From assembly GCA_050084985.1 (NCBI GenBank), contig JBITNC010000001.1, positions 72,478,001 through 72,542,000 on the forward strand: 64,000 nt of DNA, written 5' to 3'. Position 1 is the first letter of the stretch. Every line of letters begins with the position of its first letter. This DNA is from Nageia nagi. Its lineage: Eukaryota; Pinophyta. The position numbers and the translations under genes were made by a program. Under the pieces are notes generated by a model, which had not been told where the DNA came from, made no database searches, and saw nothing but the letters and a program-made list of their open reading frames with translations. Of the stretch, positions 19,177 through 29,987 are shown piece after piece.

Positions 19177-22100
19177 CATAGAATAAAAGGACGGTTTTTT
19201 GAAAATACGGTTTAGGGCCAAAGACGCAAAGACGGCCAATAAACAGTCAAGTTAATGGGCTCATCCTCATCCTTCTTTTGTAGTTGCCTCACATACAATC
19301 ATAGGTTGACATAAATGTACACAATATCATTCAAGCGTTGTGTTGTCAACCTATTAACATAAAAAAAACGTGAGATAATAAGAAATTGAGAATTGAGAGT
19401 GAGAAGTAAGAAATTTCCATTGCATTTTGAAAGTTGAAAGGAATCACAATTGAAATGAATCAAATTACTAACCTGTTGCGCTTTTTGGAGTGAATTTTTT
19501 CAAATGCACTCCAATTCCACTCACATCTTGAAGCGCTACACATTTGACTAAGGATGCGGATGGCAAATCTTTGCAACTCAGGTGTTTCACCCCCAAAATT
19601 CGCCCACCACAACTCTAAAAAATGAAGTAGCAATATCAAATTAGAAAACATTAAATATTTAAATGCCTAAATGTATAAACTTAAAAGTAATGCATGAACT
19701 GTGAATTTTTCTCACTTGGAGCAATAGTGAAACGTGCCTCTCTAGAGAATTGATACCCAAAGAGGCCTCTTAAGTGCTTGTATGACTCAAGCTCCTTGAA
19801 GGTTTTGGATTGAGTGGTGGGATCCTGAACCATAGTAGCTACACATTTTGTAAGCCCCAAGTTAGCATGAGTATCAGTCTTGTATTTTGAGTTTGGTGCA
19901 AAATATAAGATAGGGTTCAAGATGGCCCCTGCTCCATGAATAGGGCGATACAACATCTTCCACCACCGTTCATCAATGAAATCCCAAAACACCATGTGCT
20001 TGTTACCAAACTCATTATCCTCATTAGGGTGGTCAATATAATAATGCATTATGGCCTCCTTGGCCCCAGCCATAGCCTCATAGAAATAGCCCATAGTGGG
20101 CCTATCACTATCAACCAAACGAAGGACTCGTTCAAGTGGTGCTATGACGCTACAAATCTCTTTGAGCGTCGCCCAAAATTCATCCTTGGATATCAATGAA
20201 GACACGACCATGCCCTTTGGCCTCGTGCTCATGGCCGTATCACTCCACTATCTAGAAACAAACATTGAACGCAGCTCATGCATGTTTCTAAATATCAATT
20301 GAAGGTTGATGAAATTGGAGGCAAAACATGTAACTCCTAGGTGCAACATGTCCCTGCCATTGGTGTACCTCCTCATCTTGCTAAGAACAATGGTTTCATT
20401 ATAAATATACCTGATAACACCAGATAAGAAATTAAGAATCATGATAGTCTAAGAGTAGTACTATAACATGAGAATAAAAAATGATAAGATAAAACAAGAT
20501 AAAATAGATGTACCTTGTGATTGACCTTGCTTGGTCAACCACCTCTCTCACCCAAGCCATTTTTCCTATGTCCTCCAGAAGAAGATCAATGCAATGACAA
20601 GCACAAGGAGTTCAATACAAGGAGGCATACATATTCATGAGCTTGTTATCTGCTGCAACATAACTAGAAGCATTGTCTTTGATCACCTGAACAACATGCT
20701 CCGGCCCCACCTCCTTCACAAACTGATCCAATAAGTCACATAACAAGTTTGCATCTTTTTCCTTATTGGATGCATCAACGGATTTCTTGAATATTGTGCC
20801 ATATTTTGAGTATACCAAAAAATTAATCAAGCCTCTACTCTTACTATCCGACCACCCATTAGATAATATTGTGCAACGCATAAACTTCCAAGATTCTTCA
20901 ATATCAGCCATTCTAAAAGCAGTAAAATAAAACTAAAATAAATTATAAAACAACTATATTAAAAAAGTAATTAAAAAAATGTAATACATAATAACATATT
21001 GTCTATTGAAATTTGATATCATTATTTACATACCTTTCATGACTTCCTGCTTGAAATCCTTCATGACAGACCCTTGCATTTTTGCATGAGTAGGGGCCAC
21101 ATACCCAAGTCTAGCATTAGCCACTGCATCGATTGATGGTTGCGAAAATACACTCTTGGTAATGTGGATTGGAGCTCCCCTGTAATAGATCAATTTTTCC
21201 AACATCAAATCAGGTTCTTTCTTCTCCTTCTTCTTCAAAAAACTGATAATGGATGGTTGGGATCTAGGAGTTGTCTGGGGTTGAAAGTAGGAATGGATTC
21301 CAACCCCTCCAGGGCATTTACTTCCACTAGATCTACTTCCACTTGCACTGCTAGTGCCACCTACACTTGGACTGAAAATATTTCCACTTGCAGTAGAAGA
21401 GCTCATCCCTCCTAGCTCCATTCGAAATGCTCATTTCCTCTCTTTTCTCTCAACAATAGAATCCAAGGCTCTAATTGCATCCAAAGCAAGATCTGGAGTT
21501 GCTTTTGGGAAACTCTCCACATCGCTCCTTGGTCTCCTAGAAAGATGCCCTTTGAACCTTGTAATTGTTCCCCGGATAGGCTTGTCACATAGATTGCACT
21601 GAAATGCTGAGAATTGCCTCGAACCCCCTCAATTGGAGTCACATATTGCCAAAATCTATCCAACTCTTTCGGCATTTTGGAGTCTTGGACAACCTCCCTC
21701 AACAATGCTCTTGCTCCCCTCTAGCTCCTCTCTCTTTCTACAAGCCCCGCAAAGCAAAAATGAGGGGAAAAATACTTCCCCCCCTTTATTCCTTCTCCCT
21801 AGCTGCTCAATTGCCTTCCGCATTTTCGTGATGTCTTTTGTGTATTTTCCTTGTTTAAATAGCTTCTAGATGACAAAAATACGAAAACGCCATCTTTTGC
21901 TTCCTAATGGGTGTTCTGGACCTGTCATGGTGCATCTTTTGATCAAAATACATTTCTTTTAGGCGTTTTAAATGACGTATTTGGAGAAAAAGAAGCCAAA
22001 AACGGTGGGTACATCGTTGAGGTGTTTAAGTTCATTTTTTTTACATTTTCTTGGCATCATTTGCATTTAAATGCTATTTTTTGGGTGAAAAGATGTGTAT

Positions 22101-22301
22101 AAACGGCCTTGAAAATTCGTCCTCAATCTTGCGTTTTTTCCATGTCTTCAACATTTTTATGGTGTTTAAATAGAGTTTAAACGGACCATTTTTTGGTTTA
22201 AAAAATAGTGTTTTTCCATTTTTTAAAGGAAAGTATTGGAAAATTAAAAAAACAGAAAAAACACCGTTTTTTCCATTTAAACGGTATTTTTTTATTCTAT
22301 G
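19177..22301 (-). mobile_element. hAT DNA transposon (3.1 kb) with transposase gene remnant
   Basis: Terminal inverted repeats CATAGAATAAAA (19177-19188, and the reverse complement at 22290-22301) are flanked by an imperfect 8-bp duplication (TGTGTAAA at 19169-19176, CTTGTAAA at 22302-22309; six of eight match). Subterminal ACGGTTTTTT-like motifs recur at both ends. Between them lies a minus-strand hAT transposase gene with introns. Confidence 0.85.
19250..21705 (-). pseudogene. hAT transposase (BED finger, DUF659-type core, dimerisation domain), broken
   Basis: Reading 21705 downwards: a BED-type zinc finger (FWQYVTPIEGV, then in the next frame FQCNLCDKPIRGT and FKGHLSRRPRSD); a serine-rich linker and a KKKEKKE stretch (21421-21026); the core with TILSNGWSDSKSRGLINFLV, then VVQVIKDNASSYVAADNKLM and TPCACHCIDLLLEDIG (20911-20560); a spliced continuation (20410-19681, with RPTMGYFYEAM and YFAPNSKY); the dimerisation motif PELQRFAIRILSQMCSAS (about 19585); and a last exon near 19350-19250. 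Introns with GT-AG borders lie near 20512-20412, before 19618 and near 19470-19353. A frameshift in the BED finger and stops at 20613 and 20233 make it inactive. A complete protein would cut and paste hAT DNA. Confidence 0.85.
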
Positions 22302-22310
22302 CTTGTAAAT

Positions 22311-22430
22311 CATGAAGAAGATGGGAAGTCATTTAGGTCAAGGAATGGGAAAGATGTCCTTGGGTATTAAGGAAGCTTTGGTGGTGAAATAGAGATCCAA
22401 GCATATAGGAGTCACAATCATAGTGAGATC
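22311..22430 (+). pseudogene. G-patch-like fragment
   Basis: One frame reads MKKMGSHLGQGMGKMSLGI, then KEALVVK, a TAG and RSKHIGV. This resembles G-patch domains (KMGY..GQGLGK..QGI.EPI.V..RPK..GLG) of RNA-processing factors and some retroelements. Key glycines are present but the segment is short and has a stop. It appears joined to the coiled-coil-like sequence left of the hAT insertion. Low certainty. Confidence 0.3.
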
Positions 22431-22479
22431 ATTTATTGGTTAGGGAGAGCAATCACATATTAGTCTACATCAATGATCA

Positions 22480-22763
22480 TGTTGGAAACCTAATCCTTAA
22501 CGATTATGGTTGATTTCAAATATTAATTAGTTTAGGTGTTATATGTGTGTAGAAGTGTGAAAGTATTTATTATTCATGTATTTTTGAATTTGTGAGTGCG
22601 AGGATTCCCAAAGGTCATAGAAAGTTGAAGTTAGAGTTGTTAGGAAGTTAAAGAGTCTCTTAATGAAGATGAGGTGATAAGCCACTTCTACTATTTATGT
22701 ATGTTGAGTGTGATCTAATACTTGAACTTTGAAGTTTAATTAATTTTCGATTTGTGCCTTACA
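22480..22763 (+). repeat. 5' LTR of element H
   Basis: Starts TGTTGGAAACCTAATCC and ends CCTTACA, immediately before the primer site. Confidence 0.8.
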
Positions 22764-22779
22764 ATGGTCTCAGAGCTTG
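22764..22779 (+). promoter_or_regulatory. primer binding site, element H
   Basis: ATGGTCTCAGAGCTTG. Bases 2-13 differ by one base from the initiator-tRNA-Met site. Confidence 0.7.
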
Positions 22780-23145
22780 ATGCTTTATTCACCATTCCTT
22801 GGCTCTCCATGTGAGTTATCTTTTCAAAAAGATAGCTCCAATTTTCAGTTTTGTTCATAAATTTTGGTATGGTTATTCATTTCTACTTCTGTCAATTGTT
22901 TTGGATCCCCATTTCCATCAAATTTGTAAAGTTTGAATTTTATAAGCTGTCATGTACTATAATATATATCTTCCATAGCTCACTCCGGAATTTCTTAGTT
23001 ATTATGGGTAACGTGGGCTTAATCCTTGAGGTGCCTTTTCTTTAGGGGATTGCATATTATTGTTGGAGGAGAAAGTTCTACACACCTTGAGGCACATCTT
23101 TTTGTTTATATTCCTTTCTTCATCCCTTTCGGATTAGGGGGGTAA

Positions 23146-24282
23146 TATTGGAAACCCAATCTTTAGGGGTTATGGTTGATTGTAATATTAATTAGTTTAA
23201 GTGGTATAAGTGTGTAGGAGTGTGAAAGTATTATTATTATTATTTTTTGGTAGTTAAAAAATTTAGATTAATTCAAAAAGTGTTACATGGCTCATAGAGA
23301 AACAAACTAAAATTGACATAACAAGGTGAACTGAACGGAGAAAACAAAGAAGACTGATCCAAATTGTCACTGCCAACATTGGTAGAAAGGGGAGCTCCCT
23401 GACTGCTATGCCTGTGCAAAGACTATGCCTTGGAACATGTCTGCCATGCCTTTGCTGAAGCGAGCTATGCCGTGCCTTTGCTGAAGTGGGCACAATGAAA
23501 TGTTGGTGCTTAGAGAGTTCATTTGAGCACCTGATGAACTCTTTACCCCCAACTGTATCATTGTTGTCTGGTGTATATGAAATTACATAATGTTGGAAAT
23601 CTCTTGTCACTGCGTACAATACAGGGCTCAAAATTGTATTGCTGATGAGCTCTTTACCCCCAACCGTCGTCGTGTGGAATTTACTGATCAGAATGCCCAG
23701 CTCCAGAGAAAAGTGCTTATTCCTTTATAATTGATTGGAGAATAGGCCTGTAGCTGTTGACTGGCTGCCAAGCGTTTGAAGCTGAGCAAATGGAGAGCAG
23801 GGTATGACAGAGAGTGAGGCACCTGGGCAACTGCCCCCAATTCATGGTGTTTGTTGTGCCAAAAAAATCCTTTAACATCGCTACTTTGATTCAGATATTT
23901 AACTCGAGTGGGCAAGCTGCCATCTTTGAGTGATGTCCTCGGATGGAATTGCGGAGATAGGAAATGAGGCATCAAAGATGTTGGAGAGTTGCTTCTTAAG
24001 CCTGCTCCATTGACTATCAACGTCCAGTGATCAGTTGTTGAAAATCCGAGAGTTTCTTTCAGTCCAGAGGGACCATAGTGTGAAAATCTTTATTATTTAT
24101 GTATTTTCAGACTTGTGTGTGGTAGGAATCCCAAAGGTCATTAGAAGTTGAAGTTGTACAGTCTTTAAGGAGTTAGAGAGTTTCTTGAAGAAGTTGAAAT
24201 GATAAGACACTTCTTCCACTATTTATCCATGATGTATGAGATGTAAAGCTTTAACTTTGGTGTTTAACTTGAGTGCCTTGTA
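23146..24282 (+). repeat. 3' LTR of element H, split by a LINE
   Basis: LTR sequence 23146-23232 resumes at 24077 and ends near 24282. It matches the 5' LTR on both sides of the insertion. Confidence 0.75.
23233..24076 (-). mobile_element. 5'-truncated LINE (L1-like) insertion
   Basis: A minus-strand insert inside the H 3' LTR, flanked by a variable-length duplication (AGTGTGAAAGTATT at 23219-23232, AGTGTGAAAATCTT at 24077-24090). Its 5' end carries SLWTERNSRIF, the motif just after the reverse transcriptase of plant L1 elements. Its 3' end (23233-23260) is an AAT-rich tail after an A-rich stretch. The ORF is broken. The imperfect duplication, 5' truncation and simple-sequence tail fit target-primed reverse transcription. 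Confidence 0.75.
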
Positions 24283-24560
24283 ATAAAAAAAATGAAATTG
24301 GGTCCATCGCCTCTTAAAGGGGAAGTATGATCCATGAGGATCCGGTGTTGACCTCATTAAATCCCATAGATAACTAGACTTTCACAATTGGTTTGATCAC
24401 CCATAACAAGTGGAGAAGTATTGCTTTGACCTTTCACCAATCTTAGTGGCTTGTAATTAAAAACGCAATGAGGTCCATTGTCTTCGAAGGGGGAAGTATG
24501 ATCCAATGGTGACCTCATTTAATCCCCTAGATAACTAGAATTGCACAATTGGCATGCATG
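24272..24560 (+). repeat. diverged direct duplication of about 120 bp
   Basis: The block at 24276-24395 (CTTGTAATAAA...GGGTCCAT...GGGGAAGTATGATCC) recurs at 24450-24560 with about 80% identity by eye. No coding content. Confidence 0.65.
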
Positions 24561-25085
24561 ACATTCCAAGTTGTTAAGTTGTAGCTTTGATGAAGACATT
24601 CCTAGCCATTAAGTGTCAACCATGGCAAGGACTCAATAGTTCGTCAAGAGTCCTCCATGATGATTGATGACTTTACCTATCTGGCAATGAACCCATGTTT
24701 GATGATGACGATACTATCATGAATCATCCTTGGAGTGAGAGGATAGGAGATAGGAGAAAAGTGAGATCTATAACATTATTGTTGTGTGTGTATGCACTGC
24801 AACAGTCCTCTTCACAGAGATACATAGCTACAATTTGTTGTGCGAGAGGGACTATACCCTGCTATACATCTCTACATAGAGACTTCGTTGTAACACATAT
24901 TAGTATATTTAATTGAGTATTCAAACTTGTATCCCTGTCTCAGTTATGGATTCTTGCTTGTAGTTTGTTGCTTCACAACTCGGTAGGGGTTTAACTCTTA
25001 ATAGAAAGGTTTAACTCTTAGTACATCAGTATTCCATATTGAAGGTTTTCACTTTAGGTCCACTAATTTGAATTATAACAGAACC
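24561..25085 (+). other. no gene seen
   Basis: Non-coding. It could include part of another old LTR (a T/G-rich stretch with TTTAACTCTTA repeated at 24988 and 25009), but no borders can be set. Confidence 0.35.
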
Positions 25086-25760
25086 AACACAAATTGTAAA
25101 TGAAATGGGTATAGAACATGATGTTAATGTTTCAGCAACTCATTGTTTAGGCCTAGATTGTGTCAGTTCATGTTCCTCTTGTGCAGCTACATATCAAATC
25201 CGATGGAGGACATTATTCCCCATTTTGATGGTTCAAGCTATGTGGACAAATTGGATGCTTGAATTTGGTGTCTGGAGGTGTTCTTTAAGATGTTGAATTC
25301 TTTGGAGACACAAACATTATCATTGTTGAGGTTCATATAGATGATCAAGCCATGGCCTTCTGGCAATCTTGTATTGAACATTGGGGACAAGAAACCCAAC
25401 ATTAAGAGTTGGAAGGGCTCTAAGAGGCTATTAGGAAGTGATGTTGTCTGCTGAAGTATACAAATGAGCTATTGTCATGATGGTTTAAGTCAATTGCTTG
25501 CTCATCTGGCTAGCTGTTCAAGATATTGAGGTCCTTCATATGAAATTCTGGCTGAAGCCTATTTTCTAAACTCCACAAGGAGTTGGAGCTCTCAATCATC
25601 AATCTTTGGAGAAGTATTTTGAACTTGTTTTATTGGTGAAGTAGAAGAAGGGACCTCAAAAATGAAACCAATCTTTTGTTTCCCAAAAGGAGAAGACACC
25701 ACGCATGATTTACACCTACTAGTTCCTCTAACTTTTCCTCAAAGAATCAGGATTTTTTAT
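25086..25760 (+). pseudogene. Ty3/Gypsy gag remnant
   Basis: One frame, with stops, reads FDGSSYVDKLDAW (about 25230), then IVEVHIDDQAMAFWQSCIEH and WGQETQH, then EYTNELLS-like sequence. This is the capsid-type gag domain of plant Gypsy elements (PPHFDG...W...FWQ...). At least five stops make it a remnant. It lies upstream of LTR-like region G in the same orientation with nothing of pol between, so an internal deletion is likely. Confidence 0.7.
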
Positions 25761-26414
25761 TAAAGTATCTAATTAAGAGCTAAGGATAGTAATATTGTGC
25801 TTATCAAAAGCAATCTTTGAAGATTGTGTTGAAGAATGTGTTTTTCAATATAAGAAGACAAAATACCTTTAGCAGAGCAACAATCATAGGAAAAAGATTG
25901 TAATGTTTCACTTTTTGGGGTCCCTTTCATGAGCATTTAATCACAAAGCTATTTTACCTCATCTTGTGGGATGTCCCTCCTTTAGGAGAAATTCTGTGTA
26001 TTTCGAGCATTTTATTGTATTTTGATGTATTTACGCCATTTTATGGCTTCCTGACGATGATGAGCATTCATCTTGAGTGCAAAAATGCTAACATTGAGCA
26101 CTTAAGGTTGGAAGTCCCTCTTCTGGGGGTTGAGTGATTTTTAGTAACTAGGATTATTTAATTAATTGCTAAAGTGTAGCGGGCCATTATCCACCATTAG
26201 ATACTAAATTTGTAATTATTGATCTCATCCTATGCTCCTAAAATAGGACATCTCACATGTGGGACTTAATGAAATCTTAAAATGTAATTTGGTGGGCCCG
26301 ATAGGTTAAAATTAGGTTAACGCCTCATTTTGGAGTGTAATTAATAATTTGTAACCCTAATGAGGAACTAGAATGTCTAGGTTGGGTCAACCAACCTCTT
26401 GGATGAGACACCTC

Positions 26415-26425
26415 CTATAAAAGGC
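26415..26425 (+). promoter_or_regulatory. TATA-like box in region G
   Basis: CTATAAAAGG in a non-coding LTR-like context. A promoter role is inferred from position only. Confidence 0.4.
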
Positions 26426-26611
26426 TATTAGAGTCTCATTTGAAGGTTATGCTTGATTAATCATTATTTTGTGGGCGTGAGCTCTCCATTCCTCTTGTGC
26501 ACGCAGGGGAGGTACTTAAGGTCTAACATTCCAAAAGACTTATTCGACTGCCATCTCCTTAGGGTGTGGCATTCCCCTTGGTTGTTCAACTACCACGAAC
26601 ACAACTACTAT

Positions 26612-26761
26612 GGAGTCCTGAATCCATCAAGGATTCACTCCATCACCACTATTGTGGAGTCTTGGAATCCATTAGGGATTCACTCCTTCAACACTACTGT
26701 AGAGTCCAAGAATCCATCAGGGATTCACTCCACCATTGCTGTTGAGATCCATCTAGGATCT
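26612..26761. repeat. four-unit palindrome array in region G
   Basis: Units at 26612-26641, 26656-26686 and 26701-26731 pair GGAGT with ACTCC and GAATCC with GGATTC around a 4-5 base loop, at a period of about 45 bp. A fourth at 26745-26761 keeps the shape with AGATCC pairing with GGATCT. Confidence 0.75.
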
Positions 26762-27014
26762 ACATTTCTACTGCAGAGACCTAACACTACTAGGGTTCGT
26801 CCACCTTGAAGAGGTTGTTTGGATCTCAACATGTAATCCAATCTCCTAGAGAGGATGTTTACGCTCGGAGTCATTCTGAGTCATCTTTCACTAATAGATT
26901 TGCATCCAAAGAGCTAGTCACATATAGATCCATATCCAGATTCCAGAGGAGCCAACATTAGATCGTACAACTTCTAGAGCCAGTTGGGGTCATTCAAGGT
27001 TCTTGAGTCGAGAT

Positions 27015-27743
27015 TGTAATGTTCCTTTTATTTTTATTGCTCAAGTGAATGCTCAAAACACAAAAATAAACTTGCAACCAAGGAACAATGTCAAAACTTA
27101 GAAAAATATGCAAAATAATGGAGAGAATCAGCCAAGGAATTTATTAAAAAAAATGATGTCAAACCAATACAATAGCTGAAGTGCCACAAATGCAGATCCA
27201 AGCTCACAAAAATGCCACAAATTGGCCAGATCTGAAAATGATGCAACAGAATGAGGCTAGGCTCCCATGCAAGGCCTCCAACCCTCAGATCTCTCCAAGA
27301 AATCGCTACCTCCAACTCTAGATGTGCAAGCATCCCCAAGATTGAGGCCCACAACTCCTGAAGTCTCCAAGCAATAGCTACCTTTAGCTCTAGGTGTACA
27401 AACACCTCCAAGACTAAGGCCCACAACCCTTGAGATCCAAATATGCATGAACAGTGCACACTTGGGTTGAGAAGGAATCTCCTTCACTCAAAATAATAAA
27501 ATAGATGATCCACAAGCTCCCTCAAATGGGATGCCCACTTCCCTTTCATAAGCTCTATTCTAATTTGGAGTTGACATCTCCCAACCCTAAAATCACTTAA
27601 AGTGCCCTATTACAAAATAAAAATATAAAACATAAATAAACACAACTTAAGTTATGTCTCCTAGTCACATGAACTCCTTTTTCACTTTTATAATTAAGTG
27701 TAGGAGACATTTACAAAAAAATATTTATTTTTGGTACATTACA
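27015..27743 (-). repeat. solo LTR F of the element B family
   Basis: 729 bp, TGTAATG...CATTACA, nearly identical to the B LTRs and flanked by the perfect duplication GAGAT (27010-27014, 27744-27748). There is no internal sequence, so it arose by recombination between the LTRs of a full insertion. It differs from both B LTRs by several single-base deletions. Orientation is as in B. Confidence 0.95.
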
Positions 27744-27852
27744 GAGATCCAGTCTCCTTGGTTGAGACATGTCATTCTAAGGCATCTTCATTGCTCTTTG
27801 AGTCTTGTAACTCATTTCTCTTGGCCCATTTCATTAATTTGTATTTGAGATC

Positions 27853-28475
27853 CCTAGTTGTAAAAATCGGTTTAGAATCCGATAAAATCGCCTAAAATCG
27901 GAATTGGCCAAGCAAAGGATTCGAACAAGATCGGATCCAATTTTTTTGCAAAAAGATTTTTTAGGATTTTTTTCGATTCAGATTCCGATTTTTTTGTCAA
28001 TAAAATCGTGATTTTTGGCAAAAAATCAATCGATGATTTTTTTGGATTTTTTAGGAGTAGCACTAGATGAATGTTTTGATTCAGATTTTGTTATTTTTTA
28101 TGAGTTTTTAGTAGTAGCACTAGATGAATGTTTTGAATCGTTTGATTCAGATTTTGTTATGTCACATTAGTAACCTTTAATGTTTTTTCATCATTGACAC
28201 TTGGACATTCGATATGTAATACAAAACTCTACAATTTCTTTGATATGCAATGTTGGATATTTTATGTGTTATTCTATATGGAATGTTATCAATTTAATAT
28301 GCAATGTTGAGATTTAGCTAAAACTGATTTGTTTCAATGTCAAATAGGCAAAATTTCTTCATCTTTTCTCTATGCCGATTTTATCCAATTTTTTTTCCGA
28401 TTGTTTCCGATTTTTCAAAAAATCTGAATTCTGCAGCCAAATGATTCCGATCCGATTCTGATTTTTACAACTATG
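27853..28475. mobile_element. hAT-type MITE 2
   Basis: 623 bp flanked by the perfect 8-bp duplication TTGAGATC (27845-27852, 28476-28483). Ends are CCTAGTTGTAAAAATC and, inverted, CATAGTTGTAAAAATC. AATCGGA/TCCGATT motifs recur many times in both orientations near the ends. A partly duplicated block (TAGCACTAGATGAATG, at about 28057 and 28114) lies inside. No transposase. Confidence 0.92.
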
Positions 28476-28483
28476 TTGAGATC

Positions 28484-28779
28484 TATTTTTTGGCATCATT
28501 AATTTGTGTAAGTAGAGATCTAGTGTTCTAGTGTTGGACGCATGCTTTCCTTGAGTAATATTTTGTAAATCTTTGAGATCTCATGCCTAGATGCTAGATG
28601 CATGCCTATTTGATGTTGATCGTAGTAAATCATGCCCTAGAATAGTTTGCCCTATTTTTGGAGTAATATTGGTGCATTAAAAATAATTTATTGAGCATGA
28701 TTTTGGGCATTTTTGAGTAATTTGGGATTTATGGAAATTTAAGAGATTGAATTCAGAATTATTTGAGTATTTTTAAGGG
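28484..28779. other. no gene seen
   Basis: Non-coding stretch between MITE 2 and LTR E, probably part of the old element that hosts them. Confidence 0.4.
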
Positions 28780-29987
28780 TGTGATGTCCCCTTTGTATTA
28801 TTGGAAATAATTATGGAATTCAATGGATTCCTCTTTGTAATATATTATATTATTGTATTGTCTTTTAAATTATTGCTTGGGATAGAAGACTTGATGGGTC
28901 AATGGACCCTATTGTGAGACCCAAGTGAGATGTCTCCTTTCCAAGCATAGATTAGGAGTCTTAGTGTATTTGGAGATCCCGATCGTGATTGTGGGAATCC
29001 CAAGGTTCGTTTAGCACTTAGGAGATGTGATGAGCATTTATGTACATGCACCAATCTTCGGCACTCCTAGACCCCCACGTTGGCCCATGATGACACCCAG
29101 ACCCCATGCATGGCTCCTAGACCCACATTAGGCATGCATGGCACTCCGAACCCCCATGTTGGCACTTATGACACTCAAGGCCCCCACGTTGGCATGCTTG
29201 ACCCTAGCCACCCACGTTGGGCATTCTAGGCCCTCCAGGAGTCTAGCATTGGATTAGAGGAGCTGGGAATGATTCCTAGGTGAGATCCAGATCCATCCAA
29301 GTGTTATAAAAGGACATTGGAGCCTCATTATTGGATATGCTTAATTATTATTACACTCATACCGTCCAGAGGACAAGAAGACTTAGCGGTGCTAAGCAAA
29401 CCCCTAGGTGCAACATCTAGGAAGGCTATCAAGCTGAGGGATCCTGTTAGTCTATGACATTGGTGTAGCACCCTTGCCCATTTGATGGTCTTCCAAGGTT
29501 GAGCTTCTGCTATTCAGTTGGCCGCCAAGATCAAAGAAGGGCTCCTTCGGTGGAGAGGATTCGGGTTTTGAGGGAGCAAGACTATCACATCCATCCGTCC
29601 AGTTTGAGGATACACATTGTGCCCAAGTTGGCTCCTTGGAGACCAACATCCAAATCAAGGAGCTTGGTATTGTATTGCTATTCATTTCATATCATATATA
29701 CAGACTGTGGGCATTCGGATCTCATATCATTTGTGTGTATGCTTCATTATTGCAAAGATGTGGTGTATTTATCTATTTATGCATGTATGAGCCAGACGTT
29801 GGTATTGTTGTGTTACTCATGCTTGTAATTGATGCCCTAACCCTAACGTTGGCACCTTGAGGTTGTTTGAGCTTGCATTTACACTTCTAAGCCTGATGTG
29901 GGCATTTGCTTGGCTGGAATTGATAACTTTATTTTGAAATCGCATTTTGGATCATCACAAAAGGTCCCCTATTTGGGAAACATCACA
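28780..29987 (+). repeat. solo LTR E (related to LTR D)
   Basis: 1,208 bp with perfect 7-bp ends TGTGATG...CATCACA. The first 250 bases and the CCCACGTTGGC series align with LTR D. No primer site or coding sequence adjoins it. Flanks AAGGG and AAGAT match at three of five positions, so the target duplication is doubtful. Confidence 0.75.
29055..29240 (+). repeat. repeated CCCACGTTGGC-like motif in LTR E
   Basis: About seven spaced copies of CCCACGTTGGC or close variants, as in LTR D. Confidence 0.65.

Larger units (their letters stand above)
22480..24282 (+). mobile_element. TRIM-like short LTR element H with LINE in its 3' LTR
   Basis: Two related LTRs, 22480-22763 (284 bp, TGTTGGAAACC...CCTTACA) and 23146-24282 (interrupted), enclose only 382 bp. 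The internal part begins with a primer-site match (ATGGTCTCAGAGCTTG, 22764) and ends with a polypurine tract (GGATTAGGGGGGTAA, 23131-23145). There is no coding capacity. TGTTGGAAAC ends are common in Copia-type elements. The right edge is uncertain because a CCTTGTAAT block recurs downstream. No matching 5-bp duplication was found. Confidence 0.75.
25899..27009 (+). repeat. LTR-like region G (partial)
   Basis: Starts TGTAATGTTTC after an A/G-rich stretch and contains a TATA-like CTATAAAAGG at 26415, as in LTR promoters. The other edge is not found; the region is interrupted by solo LTR F, MITE 2 and solo LTR E, and may extend past them. No ORF is convincing. Confidence 0.4.

Noticed and set aside
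24695-25085. Another Copia-type LTR upstream of the gag remnant
   Set aside because: No TG/CA borders, partner LTR or primer site could be placed.
26453-26809. 118-codon ORF across the small palindrome array
   Set aside because: The repeat unit length keeps one frame open by chance; no domain or codon signal supports a protein.
29452-29860. ORFs on both strands within LTR E
   Set aside because: They lie entirely inside an LTR, and LTR D has no matching open frame.
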